The notes below the pieces were generated by a model. That model had not been told where the DNA came from, made no database searches, and saw only the letters and a program-made list of their open reading frames with translations. The translations under genes and the position numbers were made by a program. 64,000 nt of DNA. Origin: Siniperca chuatsi (lineage: Eukaryota > Chordata > Actinopteri > Centrarchiformes > Sinipercidae). Where the stretch lies: contig NC_058058.1 in assembly GCF_020085105.1 (NCBI RefSeq), forward strand, positions 2,241,587 through 2,305,586, written 5' to 3'. How positions within the stretch are numbered: the stretch's first letter is position 1; the number at the start of each line of letters is the position of its first letter. This document shows positions 1 to 10,500 of this stretch, piece after piece.

Positions 1-1
1 A

Positions 2-3000
2 GCCCCGACAACAACTGTAGCATGTGAGACAGAAGCAGCAGCAGCAGCAGCCGCAGCAACAGCAGCAACAGCAGCAGCAACAGCAGCAACAGCAGCAGCA
101 GCAGCAGCAGCAGCGATAACAGCAGCCACTGCAGGACAAACACCAGCAGCTGCAGAAAATGCTTCAATAGCTGCAATAGCAGCAGCTGCTGTCGCTGCAG
201 CAGTAACAGAAAGGAAAGCATCACCAAAAGAGGCAGCAGAAGCAGCAACCAAAGCAGCGGATGCAGCTACGGCAGCTGCAATAGCAGCGATAGAAGCAAC
301 AACAGCAGCACCAGCAGCAACAGCAGCGTTAGCAAAGCAAACCCTTGCGGCATCAATAAAAGCAGCAACAGCAGCAAAAGCAGCAGCAACAGCAGCAACA
401 TTAGCAGCAAACATTGAAGCATCACAAACAACACCAGAAACTGCAGCAGCTGCCATAACGGCTGCACAAACAGCAGCAAAAAAAGCAGCAGAAGCAGCAG
501 AAGAACTAAAAGCAATACTTAAAGCAGCAGTCATAGGACCAACACCAGCAGAAACCACAATAAAATTAGCAATAGCTGCAGCTGAGACAGCAGCTGCAAA
601 GGCAGCAGAAACTGCAAACAAAGCTACAGCAGTAGCAGAAACAGCAGCAGAAGTGGTTGCTGCAACAACAGGAGAGAAGGCAGCTGAACTGGCAGCACTA
701 TCTAAAGAAAAAGCAAAAGAGGCAATAAATGCAGCAAAAGCAGCCGCTGCCGCAGCGAAGGCAGCCACTGAAGCAGCAGTGCCAACAACAACAACAGCAT
801 CAACCACATCGAGCCCCATAACATTGGCACCAAAATCAGCAGCCACAGTGACAGCAGCATCAGCTTCTGCAGCAGGAGCAGCAGCTTCTGTGGCAGCAGC
901 AGCAGCAGCAGCCACTTCAACAGCTGCTGGGGCAAAAACATCTCCAGCTGCAGAAAAAGCAATAAAGGCTGCAAGAGAAGCAGCAAGAGCTGCTACATTA
1001 GTGGCAACAGGAGAAGCACCAGCAACCTTGGCGGCAGAAGCAGCAACAAAAGCCGCCCAAGCAGCAGCAGAAGCAGCAGCAGAAGCAGCAGCGCTAGAAG
1101 CAACAACAGCACCAGCATCAAAAGCAGGAGCAGTTGCACGACTATCAAATGTAGCATCGATAGCAGCAAAGGCAGCTGAAAAAGCAGCAAAAGCAGCAAC
1201 AACGGCAGCCTCGGGTAAACCAACAGCAATCGCAGAAACTGCAGAAGCTGAAAAAACAGTGGCTGAAAAATCAATAGATGCAGCAAAAATATTAAAAACA
1301 GAATTATCATCTGCCAGTGGGCCAACAGAAGCAGCAACACGTTTATCAATATCAGCAGCACAAGCAGTGGCAGAAATAGCAGAGGCAACAGCACTGACAG
1401 CATCAACAGCGACTGGAAATGCAACAACAGAGGGCATCGCAGCAATAATGGCAGCAGCAGCAGAGGCAGCAGCGAGAGCCGCAGCAGCAGCAGCAACTGC
1501 AGCAGAAGCCGCACTCCCACATGCAGGCGTCACAGTGCCACAAACTACTGAAGCGCCACAAGCAGCACCAACACCAGAAGCACCACCAGCCACAGAAGGA
1601 CAAACTGCGGCAGTGACAACATCCACAGCAGCCGCAGCAGCAGCAACAGCAGTAGCAGCCTCAACAGCAGCAGCCGCTGGAGCAACAACATCCAAAGAAG
1701 TAGAAGCTGCAGTAAAAGCTGCACAAGTAGCAGCTAGAGCTGCCACATTATTAGCAGCAGGAGAAGCATCAGTAACACTGGCAGCAAACGCAGCCATAAA
1801 CGCAGCAGAGGCAGCAGAAGCAGCAGCGCTAGCAGCAATACAAGCAGCATTAACAGCACCAGCAGAAACAGCAGATGTAGCAGCACAAATTGCAGAGGCA
1901 TCATCGAGAGCAGCAATAGCGGCAAGAAAAGCAGCAACAGCAGCAACAAAGGCAGCTTTGAGAACACCAACACCAGAAACATTTACAGCAGCTGCAGAAG
2001 CCGCAAAAACAGTGGCACAAGCAGCACAAGGAGCATTAGAAGCGTTATCAGCTGTCACAGCAGAAAAAGCAGCAGAAATGACAGAAGAAACACGTTCGGC
2101 AATAGCCGTAGCACAGACAGTGGCAGATATGGCGGAAGCAACAGCAATTACAGCAGAAACAGTGGCAGAAGCTGCAGCAGCAAACAGCACAAACATTTTG
2201 ACATCAACAGCAAAAGCGGCAGCAAGAGCTGCTACAGCAGCAGCAAAAGCAGCAGAAGGCGCATATCAAGACACAAATGGAACGTCAACAGCAGCAGCAC
2301 CAGTGATGACAAACGCATCCGGGACAACAGTACCAACAACAGAGGCAGAAGCAAAGGAAGCAGCAGTGGTTGGGTCGACCGCGGCAGCAGCGGCGGCGGC
2401 GGCGGCAGCCTCAGCAGCAGCAGCAGCTGCTGGACCAGCGGCATCGGCAGCAGCAGAAAATGCAGCCAAAGCTTCAAAAATAGCAGCAAGAGCTGCCACA
2501 TTAGTTGCAGCAGGGGCAGCCCCTGTGGAAGTGGCGGTAGACGCAGCAAGAAAAGCAGCTGAAGCGGCCGACGCAGCATCACAAGCAGCAATACAAGCAG
2601 CAGCAGCAGCATCACCAGCATCAGCAGCACTACGAGCAGCACAACTAGCAGCATCAGCACTGAAATCAGCACAGGCAGCAAAAACAGCAGCGACAGCAGC
2701 GACAACGGCAGCATCTGAAAAAGCAACGCCGAAAACAATGTCGGCAGTTGCACACGCAATAAAAACAGTGGCCGCAGAAGAAGCAGAAGCAGCAGCAGAA
2801 TTACAGAAAATATTAGCTGGCGCCACAGGGTTAACAGCAGCAGAGCGTGCGTCCATAACGCAGGCACAAGTGGTGGCAGAGATAGCACAAGCAACGGCAA
2901 CGGCAGCAACTACGGTGGCAGAAACAGCAGTGGAGGCGTTATCGGCTACGACAGCACAAAACGCAGCAGACCTAGCAACAGTAATGGCATCAGCAGCACA

Positions 3001-3019
3001 GGCGGCAGTAACAGGCGCT

Positions 3020-3052
<33 letters not shown>

Positions 3053-3172
3053 GCAACAGAGGTGTTACACACTTTCTCTGGCAACGCAGAATCAGGAGCA
3101 GCAGCTCTAGTCAACAACAAAATCAGTCTAATTTCTGTCACAGCGGCTGCCATTGCTGTCGTGCTTCTCTAA
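2..3172 (+). CDS. Giant alanine-rich repeat protein, 5' end outside window
   Basis: Frame 2 is open from base 2 to the TAA at 3170-3172, giving at least 1056 residues. No start is visible, so the true N-terminus is upstream or in an upstream exon. About half the residues are Ala, mostly GCA codons, mixed with Glu, Lys, Thr and Ile. Only one Cys is seen, near the left edge, and aromatics are almost absent. Helix-prone Ala/Glu/Lys blocks alternate with Thr/Pro-rich linkers near 780-840, 1515-1640 and 2265-2345. The blocks are diverged copies of one another, period about 750 bp. The C-terminus is a small-residue stretch (NAESGAAA) followed by a hydrophobic tail (ISLISVTAAAIAVVLL), as in GPI-attachment signals. 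N-glycosylation sequons (NGT, NAS, NAT) are present. A 3' UTR and AATAAA follow. The family is not recognised. The composition recalls type I antifreeze and LEA-like helices, but no function is assigned. Divergent repeats that keep the frame argue for real coding. Confidence 0.72.
240..3060 (+). repeat. About 250-residue (750 bp) tandem protein repeat, 4 copies
   Basis: The landmark ARAATL followed by a VA/LA-G-E/A motif recurs at about 985, 1735 and 2487. A second landmark (AVAEIAEAT or VADMAEATA type) recurs in each copy, and the first, partial copy carries its equivalent near 570-640. Copies are similar in protein but clearly diverged in DNA, so this is an old internal duplication and not simple GCA slippage. 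Confidence 0.75.
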
Positions 3173-3595
3173 AGAGCAACGTAACACAGCTACAGCAGCA
3201 TGTCAGGATTGATGGACTCATAGGTTAACTGTACAATACAAAGGTATATTTATTATTTTATTCTAATAGTTTACTTATCTAATGTATCGTGTGCATGTCT
3301 AAATTATGAAATTTCAATATTTATCTTTTAAAAGTCAGAGAATGGCTGATATTTAAACTTTCAGGTCAAGTGATTGTACTTAGCTGTGTGTGTGTATGTG
3401 TGTGTGCAAAATATGTCACAATTCTGTTTATAATTTAAATGAGGTTCCTAATATTGAAGGAAACTTTGTGATTATATGTAATTATATAAATAGCTTGTGC
3501 TGTAGTTTATTATTATTATTATTTTAAATTGTGTGTATTTATGATTGTAAAGTTGTGAAAACAAATTTCTGAAAGAAAATGCTAACTTCTTAATC

Positions 3596-3601
3596 AATAA
3601 A
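3596..3601 (+). terminator. Polyadenylation signal of the Ala-rich gene
   Basis: AATAAA lies 424 bp after the stop codon in AT-rich sequence without other obvious features. It fits a single 3' UTR of about 440 bases. Confidence 0.5.
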
Positions 3602-5560
3602 TGAATGATAACTACATTTTTGCCTCATTCTGTTGCATTCAACCCCTTAACGAGCTCGTCAAACTTCATTTTAAAGTCCAGTGGAGATTCCAAAGTTTCC
3701 AAAGACACCAAATATCTCAAAATGAATTTTGGGGCGTCTTGGAATATGAATGTTTGAATATTTCACTCATGCAAACATCATATAGCTTCGATGAAGAGCT
3801 GAAACAATACATACATAACAATCTGCATATATTTTTCTCCATTAAAGTGAAACTAAAGGCTTTTAAAAAGATTTTTCAAGTACACATCTTCTTATGCAAA
3901 GAGCGATACATAAAACTCAAGAAATTGTTAACACTTTACTTTAAGCTCCTATTTAGCATCTTAAAAGCAGTATATAAAATGTAAAACAACACCAGATTTA
4001 CACAGATATACGCAGTTAACTCCTCCTGTGAGGCACCCATAAGTCACAACTTGTTGTCAGTTGTGATAAAATAAAATATGTCTTCATAGAAGTTAAAATT
4101 GTTGACAAATCCCTTACATTATATTTAAACATATATATAAACACTTCAAATGTCCTCACACCTGATTATAACTCCATTATATTGTGTTATAAACCGTTTA
4201 TTAAATGTTTCTATACTGCTTATAAATGCTAAATAAAGGGGGTTATTAAACATTTTATATACAACATAAACATGGAAAGTTCTTAAATATGACAAACTAA
4301 CTGTCATATAAAAATACAAAAACTCATATAATGTGCAGTTTAGTCTGTGGTTGTGAAACAGCACAACAGTTGTTTGTTGTGGTTTTCTACAAATCGTCGC
4401 TAACTTGGATTCAAAGTAAAGAAAAAGAAGTATTAGTATAGTCGTGTGAGCACCCTGTGAACTGTCACCTCTGAACGCTCCCTCTGGCTGATCAGAGTGA
4501 AGTTTGTCGATGTCCGCGGCTGTTGTTGTGCTTCAGTTAGACTTTGTGGAATCATTATTGCCAGCAGCAGCAGTATCACCCTGAATAATTATACTATCAT
4601 TTCAACGAACAACTATAAGATAGAATATATTATATGATATAACATATGTGATTTTCCTTTTTGTTATGCATGTTTATGTGTACATATGCATAAATGTACT
4701 GCATATGGATGTATTAGTAAAGGTGACAAGTATCATTATATAACTGTTTGTTCTGTTATTGACAATGACAGAAACAGTGACAAACAACTATTGACAAATA
4801 GTTAAATGATACAATAGGATTAATCCAAGCTTTGTTAAATTTGAAGGACATAAAAGAGTTAACCAATCACACTAGGTTTGTTGAAATAATAACGGCTACT
4901 TTAAATTAATTTCTTTATGTTTACCGGAGTCTGCTTCTCATTTTCTTCTTTATTGTGTTATATTTGCCCATTACTGAGCAACAAGTGTCGCTGTCCACTC
5001 AATTTATGTATGTTTCTTTGTATATACTTCCTTTAGGGGTCATTGTGGGATTAAGAAAAGGTCTGCAGATGCATGTATTATGCATATACTGATCTATATT
5101 GTATATGATCTTTGACGAGCCACCTCTGAAACACAATTCTGCCATTTTCCAGAAGCCCATCACCTCTTTCATCATGTCACCATTTACAGTGTAAGATTAA
5201 ATGGAAATGAGCTGCAGCAGCGCCCTGAAGATGTTCAGTTCTTCTTTTTAATAATAAAAAAATGTATTTAATTTATTTATCATTATTATGATAATTAGAT
5301 TTATTTTATTCCCCCTTCTTCTCTCTCGTCCTCTTCCTCGCACTTGCCTGCACATTCCTCTGGTCACACTTACATACAACTAAAAATCTGTACCAAATTC
5401 AAATCGTAACATTTGTTTGTTAAGTCTTACTGTTCTGTGTTATTGTCTGTATATTTTGTCTGTCTAATTTTTCTAATTTGTCACCTTTTTGTACTATGTC
5501 GCATTGCTTGTTTTGAAAAGTGCTACACATATTAAAGTTATTATTCTCTGCAACACAACA
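3602..5560. other. AT-rich intergenic stretch, no gene supported
   Basis: Between the Ala-rich gene and ring1. It holds a chance-looking 127-codon open frame (3601-3984) and AT-rich low-complexity sequence. No splice-supported or family-recognisable coding sequence was seen on either strand. Confidence 0.6.
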
Positions 5561-5562
5561 TT

Positions 5563-5669
<107 letters not shown>

Positions 5670-5699
5670 CTGTGCATGAGTTTTCCGTTGTAATGCACC

Positions 5700-6062
5700 G
5701 TCTGGCCGCTGGGGGTCACTGCCGCTGAGGAAGGGGCGATGCATCCGCCGAGCAGCCGGGGAGAACGCGAGTTGTTCCGGGAGAAGAAGAAGAAGAATGA
5801 CGGCTACAGCTAACGTTAGCTAGCAGGTGGGGCTCGAAAAATGTTGCGCTCCAAATCTTTTTGTCATTTTTCTCTTTTGGCGAGGCACAGCCGTAACTAC
5901 AAATTACTCTGCCCACAGTGTAACGAGTCAGGCAGAAAATAAGCACCAGTGTTTGTTATTAGAGGGATTTATTAAGTAGTTTTTAGGAGGCTGTGTGTGT
6001 TTGTGCAGGAGGAGGGGGTCGTGTCTCCGGTCAGCTGTCCGTCAGAAAGCTATAAACCTCAG
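5700..6062 (+). promoter_or_regulatory. ring1: ring1 promoter/5' non-coding exon with a short uORF
   Basis: A GC-richer island ends in a strong donor (CAG/GTGAGT) after 6062; an alternative donor (CAG/GTGGGG) follows 5826. A 24-codon upstream open frame runs from ATG 5739 to TAA 5811-5813. If transcribed, it lies in the ring1 leader and could limit translation. The transcription start is not determinable. Confidence 0.5.
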
Positions 6063-6532
6063 GTGAGTTTCTAGTTTGATTTCCTGCTCTTCCTACTCTC
6101 TAATTTAAAGTCTCTGTCGGGGAATGTGAAGATGTTGCTCTTTATTTGTTAAACGTGCAGACAAAAACAACTTTGCAAACTTGTTTATTGATTGAAACTG
6201 TGATGTAGAATCGCTGGTTTGTCCCTGTAAGAAGTTCAAGGTCCAGTGTGTTAGCGGGTCTCAGTAGTGCTTTTTAATCAAAATAAAGATGGATTATCCA
6301 CTCATAGTGTCAATATAACATCACCCGATGAACATATTGTGTGGCTGCTATGTTTGTGTAGTTCTCTTTATGAACTTTAGTTTAGCTTCATGTTGTTTCT
6401 CATAAATGTACTTGAGTGCGTTGAAGTATTGTTTCTTTTACGTGTTTATATTTTAATAGGTTTTGCCCCTCTGGGGATAAATAAAGTATCTATGATCTAT
6501 CTATCGATCTATAGCTTTATTTTATTTTTAAA

Positions 6533-6838
6533 GGCTTTGTAATTTCCCCAAACAGCTCCTCACTGTAGTTTTTATCAGACTAACAGGAGGAAACAGTGCA
6601 TCTGTTGGGGACTATTTTCAGCGGCGGATGAATCCACATGTGGTGCTGTAGTGAGTATTTGGGGCAGCAGGACGGTGTGTGTGGGACTGAGTCAGAATAA
6701 ACTACAGTGTGTGTGTTCATGGTGATGAAGGAACATGTCACCCAGTGCAGCAGAGCGGCTCGCTGATGTGTTTTTAATAGTTTCTGGACAACGATGGAGG
6801 AAGACGATCCATCAGCTGTGATTCACACACACACACAC
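6533..6838. repeat. Interspersed repeat, copy 1 (partner at 38633-38937)
   Basis: About 305 bp nearly identical in the same orientation to 38633-38937. Both contain GGCGGATGAATCCACATG and both end in a CA run. Similarity continues weakly to about 7070 (TAGTAGATACATTCA). It lies in ring1 intron 1. No terminal repeats or coding frame were recognised. Confidence 0.9.
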
Positions 6839-7301
6839 ACACACTTGTGGCACAATCAGGAAAACTGTTCCCACAAATTGAGTCTGCATCATTTTGTATG
6901 AGATTGGACCATTCTGCAAGTTTGGTTAAATTTCTATAGAAAGGATTGGAAAAGCAAAATCACACCTACACTTAATAATGCTGTGTGTGTGTGTGTGTGT
7001 GTGGATACATCAGGCTGCGATACACACACGACACCTGTTAGTAGATACATTCACCGTTCATTTGGGTCTGCAAAGATTGGAGATTTTTTGACATAAGAAA
7101 AATATAGAATATCGCCAGACTGAGCCTTCAAGGACTTGTCGCCCATGTTGAGTTTCAAGAACAATGAACTTTGTTTTTCCCCCCCAGACCTTATTAAAAA
7201 GTTGAGTTTCAGTGATCTTATTTAAACTTTGGATCATCTCCATGTTTGGTATGGTGTTAGGGACTGAACGCCCTCACAGGTACAGGTGTACAGTTTTAAT
7301 A

Positions 7302-7324
7302 TGTGTGTGTGTGTGTGTGTGTGT
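7302..7324. repeat. (TG)n tract before ring1 exon 2 acceptor
   Basis: An alternating TG tract followed by a CT-rich stretch and the CAG acceptor at 7341-7343, so it is part of the 3' splice-site context. Confidence 0.9.
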
Positions 7325-7367
7325 TCTCTCTCTCTCGGTCCAGTGAGGATTGTGGAAAACAGCAGTC

Positions 7368-7449
7368 ATGGCAGCTCCGGTAAACATCCAGACTCCCAGT
7401 AAAACCTGGGAGCTGAGTCTGTATGAGCTTCACAGGAGCCCTCAGGTAA

Positions 7450-7513
<64 letters not shown>

Positions 7514-10500
7514 CCCCACGAATCCTGGGGAGTGTTGTTATACTGTTTATTACTCATTCTGTCATTACAATTTACAAATTAAAAGTCCTCTATTAATCTG
7601 TTCTTAATTATGATGTTTTATTATTTTATTAATATAAATTGAGAAAATCAGTCAAATGCTCGTCCTCAGTCCCTCCCAGCCTTAAACTGTGTTTATAACT
7701 CTCTCTCTCTCTGCGGGATAGTCCCAATGATAGATGAATCTCAAATTTCACCATTTCCACTGTGAAAATCAGCTAAATGTTTTAGATTTTTTTGGATCGT
7801 CCTTTAACATATTTTACACTTCTGTTAATTTCAAAAGGAAGCCGGAGATGAAATTTATAAACATGATGTCGCACTTTTGAGGCGACAGTGTATGATAATA
7901 CGTGTGTGTGTGTGTGTGTGTATTCAGGAGGCGATCATGGATGGGACGGAGGTGGCGGTGTCTCCGCGCTCTCTGCACAGCGAGCTGATGTGTCCCATCT
8001 GTCTGGACATGCTGAAGAACACCATGACGACCAAAGAGTGTCTGCACCGCTTCTGCTCCGACTGCATCGTCACCGCGCTGCGATCAGGGTGAGCACGACA
8101 CGGCAGCAACTGATCCGTATTTGTTTTGTAGATTAATCGGTTGTTTAGTCAACGAAGGAGAGCGCTAGGTGACGTCTTCAACTTGCTTGTTTTGTCCAGC
8201 CAATAGCGGTGGGTCGCATAGATCTTAATGTGGTATCATAATATTGAAAACATTGCAACATGCTGACATATTTACATCAGGACTACAAACAGCAGCAACA
8301 CACACGGCTGTTATCTGGTTATTAACTTAACCAAACGTCTCGATAAATGACTTTAAACAATTAACTGACTGTCAAATAATATCCTGTCAGTTGACTAATC
8401 AATTCATCTTAATCCACACACACACACACACACACAACATTTTCTACGTATAATAAGTGTTGAAAATGAATGTAGAAGATGTGTAAGATGCATGAATCAT
8501 GACACCTCAGCCTGGTAATTTATTTTATAGCAACAGAATAAAAAAATTAGCATCTTCTAGAAGCTAAAGTTTTATATGAGTTGGATTGCGCTACTTGGTT
8601 TTACAGCCTCGAGTCAAACCTGTTTATCGCCTTTATTTCAATTGCAGTGCATTTAAAAAGCACATATTTTGACTGGAATACTGTGCAGATGCTTTAAACT
8701 GACCAAGATATGAGCTCAGAACTAACAGGCCGCCATATCGCCTCCCTCCGCAGGAACAAAGAGTGTCCGACCTGCAGGAAGAAGCTGGTCTCCAGGCGTT
8801 CGCTGCGCCGAGACTCCAACTTCGACGCGCTGATCTCGAAGATCTACCCGAGCCGGGACGAGTACGAGGCCCACCAGCGCCGCGTCCTGGAGCGACTCAA
8901 CAGGCTGCACAACAAGGAGGCGCTGAGCTCCAGCATCGAGGAGGGGCTCCGACAGCAGGCCCGCTACAGGTCCGAGAGGTGGGGGAGGAAAGGGGGAGAC
9001 GGCTGAGGGTCGCATACAGATACAGACGATACTTACAGATTTAGAATCATTTATTTCTCCAAAAACAGACATTCCCATTAGGTTACTTTATCTATAAATA
9101 GTTTCTCAGTTAAATATCCAAAATATTTACTATATCACAATATAGTATATCGACATCATAACATGAAATTCACACCTACCGTGATTGACATTTTGGTCTA
9201 TATCACCCTCCCCTGTTTCCAATTAAAGTGATGCCCAAAAAGTTTTCTTCAGCCAGCAAAGTAAAGTCAAATCTGACTTTATTCAAACTGAATAACTTTA
9301 ATCAATAACTTGAATTTTTGAGATATTCTAGCTCAAAGATTTTCAATTTTCTTTGGGCTTTAAAGGACGGGTTCACAATTGAAACAGGTTATGCTTGCTG
9401 TAATCATTCCTGCTGTTCATACTGGACATTAAAGGATCTCTTTATAATGCACTTCCAATGTTAAGTGATGGGGGACAAAATCCACAGTACTCATTGTTCT
9501 TTCTGTCGGTAATAATAACATTTTACTCACCAAGTTAGTATCTGAGATCCGTGAACACGGTGACATCAGTGAAAAGAAGTCTGATGGGCCAAAAAAAAAT
9601 AAAATCAAGCCGATGAACCAGAATTTCGCCTTAAAGACGGACTGCTGGTCACGTGTTAACCTCCGCCCTGCAGGAACCACCGGGTGAAGAAGCCGACTCA
9701 GGAGAGTGACAACACCACCTTCAGTGGTGGGGAAGATAACGGCGACGCCCGCTCACATCTATCTCATGACTCCGCCCCCTCACACACCCCTCACCCCCCC
9801 GGTCAGACCCCCTCAGAGGCCGGGCCGAGCCGCAAGCGGCCGCGAGTATCGGACGACGGCTCAGGGCCTGAGGCGGACAGCGGCAGCCCCACCCCTCCGC
9901 TGAGACGCCACAAAGAGGGGCCGGGCTCGGAGATAGAGCTGGTGTTCAGACCACACCCGCAGCTGGTCCAAGACCAGGACTACAACCAGACCAGGTGAGC
10001 CTGGACCAGAGGGCCAGTTTGCATCTACAGGCGCTGCTTTTAAAAGCTCAAGAACTACCTAACTTGATCATTTTGACACCTGAAACCTTCCTGCATGATT
10101 TTTAAAATTTGGTCTTTATTACCAAGATTTAACTCAGTCGCAGATTTCTTCATATTTGGTCTAATATCTGCGAACACTGATAAATCTAAAACTCTGCACT
10201 GACAAGAAATGGTGGCCTTTAGCTTGAATGTAAATCAAATTTAACAGTGAATTTGTGCTGTGACTGAATGCATGACTACATGTCACTTTGCCCCTAAAAT
10301 CAGGAGTGTGTGTGTTTGTCTGAGGAGAAATTCCTGTCATCTTATTTCTTATCAACATTTCTTTCTTTGCAGATATGTGAAGACGACAGCCAACGCCACA
10401 GTGGACCATCTGTCTAAATACCTCGCTCTGCGCATCGCTCTGGAGGAGGGACAGACCAACCGAGAGACGGAGGACAGAGGAAGAGAGGAGGGGGGAGGAG

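Noticed and set aside
267-3153. Long minus-strand frames (Leu-rich, and a 295-codon Ala/Val frame) opposite the Ala-rich gene
   Set aside because: They arise because GCA/CAG repeats lack stops on the complement. Their products are pure Leu/Ala/Val runs, and the plus frame alone is open throughout and keeps the repeat pattern.
3601-3984. 127-codon plus-strand open frame
   Set aside because: AT-rich, lies just past the poly(A) signal of the Ala-rich gene, no recognisable domain, no splice or promoter support.
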